A stretch of DNA of 64,000 nt from the NCBI GenBank assembly GCA_001557505.1, contig LSAX01000003.1, positions 3,224,001 to 3,288,000 on the forward strand, given 5' to 3'. This stretch comes from Reticulascus tulasneorum (lineage: Eukaryota; Ascomycota; Sordariomycetes; Glomerellales; Reticulascaceae). Below, piece by piece: positions 13,701 through 25,645 of the stretch. The position numbers were made by a program, and so were the translations under genes. Every line of letters starts with the position of its first letter. Position 1 is the first letter of the stretch. The notes beneath the pieces were generated by a model. It did no database searches. It saw nothing but the letters and a program-made list of their open reading frames with translations, and had not been told where the DNA came from.

Positions 13701-15123
13701 CGCACGCCCACTAAAGTTCCGTACGATCTTCCTAATTGGAGCTGAATGGCCTGACCAAGTACATCGCAGAGCCAAACGGTTGGTTTTAGGGGCAGGGTCA
13801 AGAAGATCCACAAGATCCGTTTCGTACACTTGAATTTTGCCATCGAACTGGTGCAGGAGGAAATAGAGGTTGCCGGTCTTCCGATCGCAGTAGTTGTGGA
13901 TCTCGACGTGAGGGACATCATGAGATAGAGATGTGTCGTTTAGCAGGCTGAGGTCTTTGGAACTAATATAGGCCGCATTGGAGATAACAGCTGAATTGTG
14001 CGACTTGCAACCAACGTTCTCGAGCACCCAAGCCGACATGAGGCCCGAGCCATCGAATACAATACAAATTTCAGGTGTCTTATTGGCAATCGTTATCAAG
14101 CGATCAAGCGCGGCATCGTCTTTATCAACATCAGCTCGCCTTGCTTGGATCGCCAGTTCCGTCGCGGCAGAGATTTCTCTGCCATCGATAATAAAAGCCC
14201 ACCGCCTGCTCGTGGACGGCACCCGGTTCAAGCCTTGATCCTGAATCGAGACAGCGAAGTCTACCATCCCCCACAGATGTAACTGCTGACCACCATGGGC
14301 GTCCGAACCTGTCCAAATGCGGAGAACATTGTCTACGCAGATGGTATACAGAACATTTTCGACCGTCTGCTCAATATGGTATGGCCTGCGCCACTGGATT
14401 TGGGTAATGATGTTTGGATGCCGCAAGTAGGCTAGGTCAAACCGGACCTCGCCAGAGCCGTAGGTAAGACGGCGCCAAACCTTGACCAGACTGTCCTGTA
14501 GGCCAGCCGAGGCAATGTAAGCCGAATCATATGACAGCTGTGCGAATTTGACTGGGTTTGGAAGTGACTTCATCCACGAACACGTGGGTTCTTCGGCCGT
14601 TAGGTACAGGTTTAGAGATGACGAGCCTAAGAGCAACTCTTCAGAGCCACCCCATGATAGACATGCTCTGGCGTCAAAAGCTTGGGAGGCAGGAATTTGG
14701 AAGGACGCCTGCAGTCCCCACTGGTTGCACGCTACAGCATCAGCACACGGCTTGTCTTCGACTTTAGCTTGGATGGAATTGTAAAACCTTTAATGCATCT
14801 TCTTTTTGGCCGAATGGCTTGTACACGCGGACACTCGACTCGGTGCATGTTGCTATTTTCCCTGAAGACTCGTCAAAAGCAACGGCCTCCAAATCGCATT
14901 CATCGTCATCGTAAACAGTTTGGACTATGGTTTCGGGTCCTGAGAGGATGGTAAATGCATTTCCACTGATGTAGACCTGAACGTAAGTCGTGATCAGTAC
15001 ATTATCGAACGCTCTCGAGAATCACGGGTCAGCAATGCTCACGCTGAAGTACCTAGCATCCCACAAGCCTGTCGCGAGAGCTTGGAGCCCAGATTTCGGC
15101 TTGCCTGGGAGGATGGCTCTCAT
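10762..15123 (-). CDS. RAV1: RAVE complex subunit Rav1 (WD-repeat, rabconnectin-3 family)
   Basis: Rav1 is the large scaffold of the RAVE complex, which helps rejoin V1 and Vo sectors of the vacuolar H+-ATPase. Exons in coding order: 15123-15043, 14976-14788, 14720-12429, 12380-11937, 11883-11637, 11581-11331, 11268-11040 and 10988-10762; all phases agree and give 1319 residues (yeast Rav1 1357). The N-terminus MRAILPGKPKSGLQALATGL is typical. WD-type beta-propeller sequence fills roughly the first half (for example SAYIASAGLQDSLVKVWRRL). The Rav1p C-terminal domain begins near DESFSEEVAVTINERLTKVG and includes NPVHCSLFYLALRKKAVLQG, LLANNFDDPKWRTTALKNAY and EYAAAFFLLADRLQDAVNVC. Introns are 48-67 bp. 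Identification is firm; the exact first exon is supported by phase and by the conserved start. Confidence 0.93.
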
Positions 15124-15664
15124 CCTACTAACATATGCGTCGCTGTAGCATCGCCAAGCTTCTTTGGATATAGCAAGCACTTAGCTGAAAAGGGCGTGTT
15201 TTCTTCGAGATGCCTCGATTTCGACAATTGCCAGCTTCACAGTCTGCGGTATAATTATGCTCAATGCTTTCGCAGGTCGTTCGAAAGGGCTTGGGACAGG
15301 TGCGATAAGAGATAACGGGAATATGACGCCAATCAGCATGCAAGTCGAGCTACAGTAAGTGCATATACTCGATAGACACATGATATGCCAAGTACGGGCT
15401 GGAAACAAGGTTACCTCATTCGCATGGACATAGATCTGCATCATATCACGTTCCCGGGACGAGACGGCTGCTGGGGCCCAAAAGCAATACCGCTCTCACT
15501 AATCATTTTGACTTCAGATCAAGTCGAGCATTGAGCACACTCAATGAATGGTGCCCATCGATGAGTGATACTAGTAGACTATTAAAAGCACGACTTGGGG
15601 TATAATTATCTAACAGACCATGCTGTGGGTATCCAAATGTGTAACCACCAATCAATCCTTCACG
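15124..15664. other. Intergenic region RAV1 / SFI1
   Basis: About 540 bp holding the RAV1 promoter and the SFI1 3' end. I see only short frames without recognisable content and no clear motif. Confidence 0.5.
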
Positions 15665-18600
15665 TCAACCGCGTGCGGAATACCAACCCAGGCCCCTTAA
15701 TCGCCGTTCCTCGGCTCTACGTCGAATGTCGTCGACAGAGAGCCTCACAGTCTGCTGACCTGACGAAATACTTAAGCGGACATCAGTGGAAGAAGGCACG
15801 CTCCTCATATATCTGCCACGAAGCTCCCGCTCAAAAGGGGTTGGCAATGGAGCGAATGGAGTAGTCGATGGCAATCTGGTGACAGACGATGCAACACCTG
15901 TCCACCGCGTCGGTGTCCTTATTATCTCGTCTGCATCTTCGCCGATTTCGAGTAGATGTCGTTCAAAGCTACCCACATCCTCCCCTTCTCTTGCTGGGTA
16001 GTTCCCAGCGTTCAACGCGGATGAAGCTCCGGTCTGCGGAGCTCCTCGCCTTGATAATTGCAACGAGTTCCGAACCATGCTCCTGTGGGATGATCCGTAC
16101 CTAGACCCGAGAATGGACGAAGGTGGCGATGCGCGAATGCTTTCAACCCCATTCCCTCTCCAGTAGAGCAGAACGTTTCGTAAAGATTTCTGTGTGTTCT
16201 GTTCCATTACTTCTGATATGATATACTGCCGGGCTTTCAGCTGAAGTAGTGTGAGTACCCAGTTCTTCCAGTGCAGAGTTTTCGTGTTGTGCATCCAAGC
16301 CTCTTGCACATCTTTGTCTAACATGTCAACAGTAACATAGTCAGTCGCCCACTCGTGGGCCCAAATTTCCCACAAATGGGCACCCAACGTACTATCGTGT
16401 GGTGTCGAATCGTTTCGCCATGCAGCTAGGGTGGAACCAATGATTTTTTTAGTCATCTGTTGGGCTTTATAGTTGTCTGCTCTTTGACTCGATTCCTGTG
16501 CTCTTTGGGTTGCCAGATGCCAATTCTCCAGATGATCGGTATTTCGCAGTTTTCTGGACAATCTCTTGCAACGCGAGTAGGCCCTCCGCGTACTATGCTT
16601 CCACAGTGGTTTTACAGCAATCTTCCACATGTGGACGGTTGTCGCAACGACAATGTAGAATTCGCCTCGCTCTGCCCATCGTCCGAGTTCGGCATCTTGC
16701 CCAGCAGTGCTAGTCCATCTTGTGAGTGCACTTTGGGCAACTCGCATTGAATCGTGGCTCCCACATTTGTCTTTGAGGCGGGCGGCAGTCTCTGACTGTT
16801 GTGCCCAGTGCTTAAAGACATGTGCCACAAGTTTTCGTTTGAAAAATTCTGCCGCAAGGCAATGCCCGCCCGACTCTTCAGCTTGTACGCGGGCAGCTTG
16901 TTGTTGAGTAGACACTGACCCCACAAGCCGCATGTTGATGCCTCCCTTTCCTGGATGGTGCAATAAGGAAATCGAGCCGATGGCCCCCCAGTTGTTTAGG
17001 ATTCGACCTAAGAGCCTTGCCCCTGTCCGTCTTTTGAGATTTTGCATGTCTAGACGGAGTTTCCACTCCCTTAGGATTTCTCGCAGTATTCTGGACCGTT
17101 TAAACGAGGCCACTCTCTCCTCAAGCTTAGCCAGAGACCTTGACCCCCAACCAGACATTGCTGTGGCAAAAGAATCCTCTTTTCGATAGCGTTCAGCACC
17201 GGCATTGACTGTTTGCATAGCAAGGCAAGCAAGTTGCCAGTGGCGGAGGGATGACCGCTTGTTGCCTTGGAGTTTGCGAGCGTCAATTAAATCCTTGTGA
17301 TAAGCATCACGCCAGCGGCATATGATCTCTTCAACAACAAGACGATGGCTCACTCGAATGATGCTGCGCTCTCTTGGCTGGCAGGCATGGATTTGTTCTC
17401 CCCATAACCTGAAAATTCGTGAGGCTAGAAGCCTTTTTCCTTCCTTTTCAACTTCGATCGTCATCCCCTCCCATGAGTCAAAGTGTCGAATCCTCAGGAT
17501 ATGCCGGCGGGCCACCGCAATTCGCTCGATTTTCTCGGTGGTACATGCCGCCCAATGCGACATGCCTTTCGTGAGTAGATACAAACTCCAGGTTCTAGAT
17601 ACACGTCTCTCAAGATGATCGTAGGACGCGACCATTCGCGCGCCTTCGGCTTCGTCATGTTCATGGTCGGATTGAACTCCCCGGTCTTCCCAATGATCCT
17701 CAGATCCAAGAACCTTTCGTTGCCGTTCTTTGCTAGTCGTGTCTGCATCGTTTTCAGTAACCAGGTGCCGCTGTTGAAGAGGCGTAAGGTTCAACCCTCC
17801 TGTTGCCTTCCGAGCCGATTCAAATTCTCCGGCCGTAATGTGGCTCAGATCTCGCTCATGATCTTGGTCATAGGTTTGGACGGTGGTGTCGCTAGCTCCA
17901 TGGTAGTCTACTGAACCTATGCCAGATTGAGGCGAGTGGTGACTTTGTTCAGTGTCGCCTGCAGCCGACGCTGAAACAGTGGGTGACAAATCGTTCAGGC
18001 GACTAAGTTGCCTGTGCGAAATTTGGTGGGATTCAACTGCGTCTGTCACCCTGGTTGGGGCAACAAGCTGATGCAATTTATTCGCGGCATCCGTGCTTGG
18101 AAGACGCTCGAATCGACGGCTGGTGACAAGACGATCATCGGAGCTAGTATTGGAGGAGCTAGTCTTAGTATCTCGACGGTGGAGCTGTTTGGGAGACTTT
18201 GGCACTGAAGGGGGAGGCAAGGCAAATATGCCATCGTCTGAAGGCGCTCTCGAAGAGATAGTGCGATTGTCGAATTCAAGTTCGATGCCCATTCTCGAGA
18301 GAACAGCTCGAAACTTCTCCACCAATGTTCCATCGCCGCGTTCGCCGCCAACGCGAAAAACGAGGCGAGATATATGGTGGTCTTGTTCAGGATCAATGCC
18401 ATAGAGAGGGAGGACACTGTCATAAGCTCGAAAGAGCGCGTTTGTTGCGAGTCGCTCCCTCTCGGGGAGGGCATCCAAATTATCCTGAGCTGTGGCCACG
18501 ATGGCATGGAGAATTGCAATTTCTGGAGGGTCGTCGTTAGGAGCTACGCATGTGTGCATGCATTGTTGCTTACCTTCATTGCTGTAAAAGGACTCAGAGC

Positions 18601-18673
18601 TCGGAAGGGATACTGAGCTGGATGATCTGCCATCATGAGGGGCCAGCGCTGGGCGATGCGGCAGCGACGGCAT
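15665..18673 (-). CDS. SFI1: Sfi1-like centrin-binding spindle pole body protein
   Basis: Sfi1 forms a long helix that binds centrin (Cdc31) through tandem repeats and is needed for duplication of the spindle pole body. Exons 18673-18574 and 18522-15665 give 985 residues. The 51 bp intron has GTAAGC and CCAG ends and a CTAAC site; it is stop-free and a multiple of three, so the unspliced frame also stays open. From about residue 340 to 825 there is a run of roughly 18 tryptophans at intervals of about 25-35 residues within basic helical sequence (LTKGMSHWAAC, SRIFRLWGEQ, RSSLRHWQLA, ILREILREWKLRL, VAHVFKHWAQQ, LLYWRGNG), the Sfi1 repeat pattern. The N-terminal 250 residues include a conserved block (LPERERLATNALFRAYDSVL), then a Ser/Thr-rich linker. 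The C-terminal 130 residues are Ser/Arg-rich and probably disordered. Start chosen as the first in-frame ATG. Confidence 0.85.
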   Translation of the reverse strand: MPSLPHRPALAPHDGRSSSSVSLPSSESFYSNEGKQQCMHTCVAPNDDPPEIAILHAIVATAQDNLDALPERERLATNALFRAYDSVLPLYGIDPEQDHHISRLVFRVGGERGDGTLVEKFRAVLSRMGIELEFDNRTISSRAPSDDGIFALPPPSVPKSPKQLHRRDTKTSSSNTSSDDRLVTSRRFERLPSTDAANKLHQLVAPTRVTDAVESHQISHRQLSRLNDLSPTVSASAAGDTEQSHHSPQSGIGSVDYHGASDTTVQTYDQDHERDLSHITAGEFESARKATGGLNLTPLQQRHLVTENDADTTSKERQRKVLGSEDHWEDRGVQSDHEHDEAEGARMVASYDHLERRVSRTWSLYLLTKGMSHWAACTTEKIERIAVARRHILRIRHFDSWEGMTIEVEKEGKRLLASRIFRLWGEQIHACQPRERSIIRVSHRLVVEEIICRWRDAYHKDLIDARKLQGNKRSSLRHWQLACLAMQTVNAGAERYRKEDSFATAMSGWGSRSLAKLEERVASFKRSRILREILREWKLRLDMQNLKRRTGARLLGRILNNWGAIGSISLLHHPGKGGINMRLVGSVSTQQQAARVQAEESGGHCLAAEFFKRKLVAHVFKHWAQQSETAARLKDKCGSHDSMRVAQSALTRWTSTAGQDAELGRWAERGEFYIVVATTVHMWKIAVKPLWKHSTRRAYSRCKRLSRKLRNTDHLENWHLATQRAQESSQRADNYKAQQMTKKIIGSTLAAWRNDSTPHDSTLGAHLWEIWAHEWATDYVTVDMLDKDVQEAWMHNTKTLHWKNWVLTLLQLKARQYIISEVMEQNTQKSLRNVLLYWRGNGVESIRASPPSSILGSRYGSSHRSMVRNSLQLSRRGAPQTGASSALNAGNYPAREGEDVGSFERHLLEIGEDADEIIRTPTRWTGVASSVTRLPSTTPFAPLPTPFERELRGRYMRSVPSSTDVRLSISSGQQTVRLSVDDIRRRAEERRLRGLGWYSARG

Positions 18674-19715
18674 GTGTGATGCCGTGCTTGTGGCATGCTA
18701 AACTGACAATGTTCAGGAATATTGCATGTCAAAGCTGATGAATACATTTGGTCGAAATGCAGAGCAATGCTAGAGAGGGGAGATGGAGGACGAGGTCATA
18801 CATAATCATTGCCGAGGGCTTCAATGCGAGGCTTTTTGGGGGGTTAATTGAGGGGTGCAAAGAGTTCGTGAGCTCATCGTGATCCTGCTGAAACGTCAGG
18901 CAAATCGACGCTGAGACAGTGAAGTTGTTTATTTCGCGTCTTTGCGAACTAAAGTACGCGCTGGTCGCGACTTCCTAGCCCTTCTGGACGCGTCAAACGT
19001 GGCCCGTTAGACAGTTATTTAGTCTAGTCAAATATCCCAGCCCCCGCTTAACTGTACTACGTACCTACCAATGCGCGAACTGCGGGGGACGGATCACAAG
19101 ATCGGGAATCATGGATCCCTTCCAGTTTTCCAGCTTCGTTCTCCATAATTCTGTCACAAAGTCCTTACAGCAGTGTATTAGGTAATAACCTGCGCTGGAA
19201 CCATGCAAATCTTGGTCTGATGTCATGTCCGTTTAATAGTCTAGCTCATTGGCCTTTTCACCCCTATGAAGTAGGAAATTTCACCTAATCATAATTCACG
19301 CCATGGCCCAGAGAACACGGCCGATACAGAGATTTGCCCTTGCCGTCTCCCAATGCTCCACAGAGGTGAGTGACATCCACAGAATGGACTCCGACGCCTA
19401 ACATTGTTGCTCGAGGACACGTCTCGAATGATCAGTGCTAACGGCATGATGCAAGGCTTCAACGTATGGAAAGTGCATCGTGGCCGACTATAATGCAATG
19501 CACAAGGACAAATGTCTGCAGGAGTTTCTCAGACTGAAGAACTGCTACCTGGTAAATCTCGAGTTCGTGTCAATGATTGTCCTGCGTTGACCCTAGATAT
19601 AGGCAGCATCTCGGAAATAGTCAGAGTATTCCATAAGTGAACCGCACGTGGCTTCGTTAGGTTGGGCAAGGGAACTAACTCCCTTGGGCATTTGGTCCTA
19701 TTCTATTGATGACAA
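18674..19715. other. Intergenic region SFI1 / ILS1
   Basis: About 1 kb holding the SFI1 promoter and the ILS1 3' end. It contains the palindrome GACGCGTC at 18987-18994 and GTCGCGAC at 18964-18971, and short TACCTACC units near 19060. No gene is visible. Confidence 0.55.
18987..18994. promoter_or_regulatory. Possible MluI cell-cycle box (ACGCGT) upstream of SFI1
   Basis: GACGCGTC, about 315 bp before the SFI1 start, contains the ACGCGT core bound by MBF in yeasts. SFI1 acts at the spindle pole, so G1/S control would make sense. The hexamer is expected about 15 times by chance in 64 kb, so this is weak evidence. Confidence 0.25.
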
Positions 19716-22700
19716 CTACTTGGACAGTTCAAGTAGTCGGAGCAAGAACGTGGCTTGCTGGACTTCCTGCTCTTCCTCGACAATAACACCCTGTTGCCTC
19801 TCTTCGGGAATCTCACCATCCACTTGCGTGATCTCGTGTTTGTCCATGGGTCTCCGAAGTGCCTTTTCGATGGTTGTGGATTGCGTAATAAAGACCTCTT
19901 CGAGACCAATATCATCTGGGTCAGATAACATCTTGTACTCCATTCTCACATCATCGGTGACTTGGAGGCCAGCTTTCTTTCGTAAGCGCTGAACACGGTT
20001 GATAATCTCTCGGGCCAGTCCTTCCTGTGCGAGCCCGGTGTATAGCTCCGTGTCAAGAATAGTTAGCACGTCGTTGTCGGTGTTCGTTTCCAGGTATTTA
20101 GAAGATTCGTCCTGTTCTAAACCTCGTCGAATGACCAAGTCGCCTTCCTCAAGTCGGATTCCGTCTACCATAATGAATCTTTGCTCTGCGTATGTCTTCA
20201 CATCCTCGCTGGTGAGGCTGGGGAGGGCCTTTTTCACCCGTGCCATATCCTTCCTTAACTTTTTACCCAAGACTGGCCAGTCAGCTGTCACGGTGTACTT
20301 AACATCGTACTTGGCCTCGTCTGACGATAGGACCAGATCCCTGACATTCATCTCTTCAGAAATATAAGATTCGAGGGATCGTATATCATCCAAGTATTGC
20401 GGATCTCGATGAATGACAACCAGTGTCTTCAAAGGAGTCTTCAAACCCACGGCTCTCCTCTCCCTGGACACTCTTGTCAGCTCGACGACACGCTGCATTC
20501 TGCCAACACGTCTCTCGATCTCTATATCAAAAAGCTCTTGACGAACATCAGGGAATGGCAAGAAGTGCACACTTCGCGAATCCGCTGCTTGAAGCTCCTT
20601 TGGTATATACGGGAGAAGCTTCAGATATAGCGTATCCGTTAAAAATGGCGTGAATGGAGCAAGCCCGCGGCAGAGAGTATAAAGGACCTCAAAGAGCGTG
20701 TTCAGCGCATGGGTCGTGTCATCAATTCCGTTTTCGCCCTTGAGGCGCTTGCGATTAAACTTGATATACCAGTTCGTGGTGTTATCGATCAACTGGAGCA
20801 AGCGAGGGACAACAGTGTAGAGCCGGTAACCTGCACAAGGCCATGTCAGTAATGGGTTTACGCATACGACTCCTTAAGAACTGCTCGCCTTTCATCTCTT
20901 CGTTCACAAATTGCAGAAGACTCTGGCAACTTGCTAGAATCCAACGATCCATGACGTTGGTGTTGCTCGACTCCATGGTGGGATCCCACATATAGTCAAT
21001 ACCTTCGACCTTCTTGAGAAGTGACACCTGTCCGTCGAAGAACTTGTAGCTATTCCAGAGGGGTAACAGTACTTTTGCCACCACTTCCTTGACTCCAGCT
21101 TCTTTGAATCGTAGCGGTTCAGCCCTAACCACAGGGGAGTTGATAAGATAAAGACGGAGAGCGTCGGAGCCATACTTCTCCATAACCAGACCAGGATCGG
21201 GGTAATTTTTGAGTCGTTTCGACATCTTCTTCCCGTCCTCGGCCAAAACAATGCCATTGACGACACAGTTCTGGAACGGGGAACATCCAAACAGATGTGT
21301 TCCAAGAACAAGAAGGGTGTAAAACCACCCTCTGGTTTGGTCGAGACCTTCGGCAATGAAGTCCCCAGGAAAAGACTTGTGGAACTTTTCCACGTTCTCA
21401 AATGGATAATGCTGGCTGGCATACGGCATGCTTCCCGATTCAAACCAGCAGTCGAAAACTTCCTCTATTCTCCTTAGAGTGCCTTTACCCATCTTGCTGG
21501 GAATGGTGATGTGGTCAACTTTGTCTCGATGGATATCTGATAAATCACCATCGTAACCGCTCAATTCACGAAGCTCCTCAATGCTGCCGATGCAGATGCG
21601 TTCTTCCATGTCATCGCTTACCCACAATGGGATTGGGGTGCCCCAATATCGGTTTCGTGATACATTCCAGTCGCGCGCATTACCTATCCAACTGGCGAAA
21701 CGCTTATCCTTCACAAAAGATGGTACCCAATGTGAACCCCCAATGTTCTCCAACATTTTGGGGATGATGTCTGGGATCCGAATAAACCAAGACGGCACGG
21801 CTCGATATATGAGGGGGGTATCTGTGCGATAGCACATTGGATAGGAGTGTCTGATCGATGACTCAACCACCATCCTGCCTTTTTCTTTAAGATACTTGAT
21901 GATATGCTTGTCAGCCTCCTTGACGTGCATCCCTGCGAAGTCCGGAACTCTGGCGGTGAAATGACCGCTCTCGTCGACGGGGTCGGGAGGTGGCCGTTTT
22001 TCGCTTATAATTCCTGCTGCAAGGGCAACGTTGTAATCTTCCTCGCCATACGCCGGAGCTTGGTGGACGATACCGACGCCACTGTCGTCTGTAACATAGG
22101 TTGCGTTGAGAACTCTAAAACCAACATCCTTGAAGTCTTGGTAAAAGTAGTCAAACAAAGGTTCGTATTGCCAGCCAAGCATATCTTTTCCCTTTATCCT
22201 CTCCAGTATCTTGAACTTTGCCTTCTTTGGGTCCTTGTAAAGTGTACCGAGAAGCTTTTCGAGCAGCACGTAATTCTTCCCAGACTTTTCGTCGTGAATC
22301 TTGATATACTCAAAGTCGGGGTGCGCTGCTAGTCCAGTGTGGGAAGGAAGAGTCCAGGGAGTAGTCGTCCAAGCTAACAAGCAAGTATTAGGGTCCTGGA
22401 TGAGCGGGAATGATACGACGACGGCAGGGTCTGTCACATCCTGGTAATTCTGGTTCGCCTCAAAGTTGCTCAAAGCAGTCGTAAGTGGAGTGGAATATGG
22501 CATGACACGGAAGCCTTGATACACCTGTCCCTTGTCGAAGAGTTGCTTGAATACCCACCATTCCGACTCCATAAAAGTTGGGTCCAGAGTCTAAGACGAG
22601 TCAAAACCGCGATAACCCAAGTGCGATCCTTCCTCACGTACCTTATAGTCATTATCGAAATCTACCCAACGACCGAGCCTCTCAATGGTGTGCCTCCACT

Positions 22701-23141
22701 CGCTCCTGTAGCGCATGACGATTGACCTACACTCGGCATTGTAATTGGCAAGACCAAGTTCCATTACTGCAGCCTTGCCCGATATGCCTAGCTTTTTGTC
22801 GATTTCGCCCTCGATGGGGATACCGTGCGTGTCCCAGCCGAAGCGTCGCTCAACATGAAAGCCTTTCATCGACCAATAGCGAGGAATGATATCCTTGATT
22901 GTAGATGCCAGCAGGTGGCCGTAGTGAGGTAGGCCAGTTGCGAAGGGGGGCCCATCGTAGAAGGTGTAAAGCGGGCGGCCTTGAGACAGTTCAAGCTAGA
23001 GGAGCAGTCCGTCAGGATAGGTACACAAGCAATAAACACATAGAGACAAGGCCAGATCAAACTGACCTGGCGTTCAAAGGCCTTAATCTCACGCCATCTT
23101 TGGAGGACAGCTTCCTCCTCTAGGGGAAAATTGATAGACAT
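19716..23141 (-). CDS. ILS1: Isoleucyl-tRNA synthetase, cytoplasmic
   Basis: Class I aminoacyl-tRNA synthetase that charges tRNA-Ile with isoleucine. Exons in coding order: 23141-23067, 22995-22642, 22590-20889 and 20830-19716, giving 1081 residues (yeast Ils1 1072). The HIGH motif appears as HYGH in [18 protein letters not shown] near residue 48, and the KMSKS motif as KMSKR in [15 protein letters not shown] near residue 598; both are at the usual eukaryotic positions. The editing (CP1) domain includes [20 protein letters not shown]. The anticodon-binding region and C-terminal extension follow. The last intron (20831-20888) begins with GC; only this join restores [15 protein letters not shown], which is highly conserved. 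It is divergent from hymA, with 0.95 kb between starts. Confidence 0.96.
20831..20888 (-). other. GC-AG intron in ILS1
   Basis: A 58 bp intron with donor GCGAGC and acceptor GTGCAG and a CTGAC branch-like site. GT donors nearby would leave introns of 31-37 bp and extra residues inside an invariant block, so the GC donor is preferred. The donor is a poor match to the usual GC-intron consensus GCAAGT. Confidence 0.75.
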
Positions 23142-24087
23142 CGTAGGCGACTCGGCATTCTCTTGCCTTGGCTGCCTATGTAGTCCAGTGTGACCCAATC
23201 GGGAAGGTGTTGAATGGAGCAGCCCAGGATATAAGTAAAACCCCCTTTCTAACCAACGACGATGATTGCGAGTTCAGAGAGTAGGGCGCCCTGGAAGAAA
23301 GGAATTCTTGTAGACTGAGAATACTGGAGGTGAGTCACGGAGTCGGCGGGGTAATTTTTCTTGTACCTGAGGATTTCGCGGTCTGACTTTAGCGCGGGGT
23401 AAGGGATGTTTCATCCGACCCCCTGTTCACAGCGAGTTCCGATTTCCAGGGCTCCTGTTGCCCCGGAACACTACTCATGAGTCCCGTCGTCGTCAAGCTC
23501 AACACACTCTTGACAGGACTATCTTACCTAGGTAGATAACTTAAGGTACCTTATAGTTGTAGACTAGAGCCTATTCAGCGCAGGCCAATCTTTTGTTAGG
23601 CCTCCTGGCTACCTAGTACTTGATACTCCCGTCCCATCTTTTCAAATCGGGAGGTTTGCCAAGGGGAGCTTGTAAACAGTGGGCAGTCACCTAAACAATA
23701 ACAAGCATCTAGGTAGGTAATTACCAGGGGCCAAAATCCTAACACATGCTGTGCTGCCGACGGCAACCCTGTTATGTAAATACAGCTTGCCCCCACCCCC
23801 TCTCCCACGTCCCGCGATAGCTTCTAGGGACTGAACATTGGTTGACTGACCATAAGAACATTTGACAGAACTATCGCTGCACTGGTTCCTCATTATCTGT
23901 TCGAGCGTACGTACTATACGAGTGGACGTCTCAACCGTGCTGTCGCGTCGATTGCATCGCCAGGCTGTGAGCAATACCTTACGGTCCCTATTCGAGTAGT
24001 GCGGCTCGTGGATCAAGCAAGCTCCTCGCGACCACTCGATCCGCATAGCGTTGTTGCATACGGTCCCCCCCCGCCCCACGATTGATC
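23142..24087. other. Divergent promoter region ILS1 / hymA
   Basis: About 950 bp between two divergent housekeeping genes, so it should carry both promoters. CCTA/TAGG motif units occur at 23524-23552, 23609-23620 and 23710-23725. A C-rich tract lies just before the hymA start (about 24065-24077). Short frames at 23596-24079 show no gene-like content. Confidence 0.55.
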
Positions 24088-25392
24088 ATGTCATTCCTCT
24101 TCGGGAGGGCTAGGACAAGGGCTGCGGTCGACCTTCCCAAGCAGGCGAGAGATCATGTCACGAAACTTGAAGGTGCCAATGGTGCCGCCAAGGTTTGTTT
24201 TGTTCACCTGGTACCTACTCTCTTTCGAAAGCTAATATCATTCCGGAACTGTAGGCCGAAGAGCTCGGTAAGATCCTCAGTCAGATGAAAATCATCTTCC
24301 AGGGGACGCAGGGTGTGTTCTCCTTGTCCCATTCGTCGCCTCGCTGGCAACGCTAACTCGGTTGTAGAGGCTGATAGTAGCCCGGAACAGATATATCAGC
24401 TCGTCACTGGTCTGATTGAGGAGGACCTGCTCTTCCTCCTCGCTGTCAACCTCTTCAGGCTTCCGTTTGAGTCTCGCAAAGATACGCAAGTGATCTTCTC
24501 ATACGTCTTCCGCTTTCGGCCCCCGACAGCTTCTCCCAAGAGCGATCCCATTGCTTTATCGTACGTCATCAACAACCGACCACAGGTACTACTCGAGCTT
24601 TGTCGAGGATATGATCATAAGGAGAGCGCAACACCAGCAGGCTCGGTACTACGTGAGGTACTGAAGTCAGAGTCAGCAGCTGCGATAATCCTATACGACG
24701 ACGGCGACGAGCCAGGGTCGAGCCTGAAGGGCATCAATTCCATCGACAAAGAGCGGAAACAAAGCGGTACTGGCGTATTCTGGAAGTTTTTCGACTGGGT
24801 TGACAAGAGTTCTTTCGAGGTGGCAGCAGACGCCTTTACAACATTCAGGGTACGAGATAATTGCATTCTGTAATTTGGAATCTCTTCTGACAACTTGCCG
24901 CAGGAGCTTCTGACTAAACACAAGGAGCTGGTTCCGAGATATCTCTCTGTCAATTTTGATCTGTTTTTTGACAAGTACAACAACATACTTGTCCAGTCCA
25001 ACAGTTACGTCACCAAGCGCCAATCCATCAAGCTGCTAGGAGAGATTCTCCTCGACCGGTCCAACTATAGCGTCATGACCGCATATGTTGATCGTGGTGA
25101 GCATCTGAAGATATGCATGAATCTGCTGCGTGACGATCGCAAAATGGTTCAGTATGAAGGTTTTCATGTCTTCAAAGTCTTTGTGGCCAATCCACACAAG
25201 TCCATTGCGGTACAAAAGATACTGCTTATGAATAGAGACAAGCTGCTATCCTTCTTGTCACACTTCCTGGAAGATAGGACGGACGACGAGCAGTTCATTG
25301 ATGAACGGGAATTTTTGATAAAACAGATCCGGAATATGTCACCTACTCCAATCCAACCCCAACGGCAAGGTGGCTTTGGGAGCGGCAACTAA
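24088..25392 (+). CDS. hymA: HymA/Hym1, Mo25-family scaffold
   Basis: Mo25-like protein, the scaffold of the MOR/RAM network (NDR kinase and GCK kinase) that controls polarity and, in Aspergillus, conidiophore development. Exons 24088-24192, 24255-24312, 24368-24849 and 24904-25392 (introns 62, 55 and 54 bp) give 377 residues, near the usual fungal size. Signature segments: MSFLFGRARTRAAVDLPKQA at the start, EADSSPEQIYQLVTGLIEED, TYVTKRQSIKLLGEILLDR-like text (here SYVTKRQSIKLLGEILLDRS), YEGFHVFKVFVANPHK and FLIKQIRNMSPTP near the end. Helical repeats fill the protein. Its 3' end faces the dehydrogenase gene, 253 bp away. Confidence 0.95.
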
Positions 25393-25645
25393 ATCGGGAG
25401 CAGTTGGGATGGCTCCGGCACCGAGTTCGAAAGCAGTCCATCTGCTAATCTTCGTGTGAGATTCTGGACCTGGGGGGGGTGGCATATAAAATCTGCATTT
25501 TCTCGGGCGTTGAGGCGATGCGTGTGTGGGCCAGTCAATAGAACGCACAAGTCATGTAAGAGAGGCCACAAATGAGTTTCTTAGCCCCTAATGATTTGTG
25601 ACCATTCGAAAAGTCGGTTTGCATCTTGGCTACACATCCCGATCA

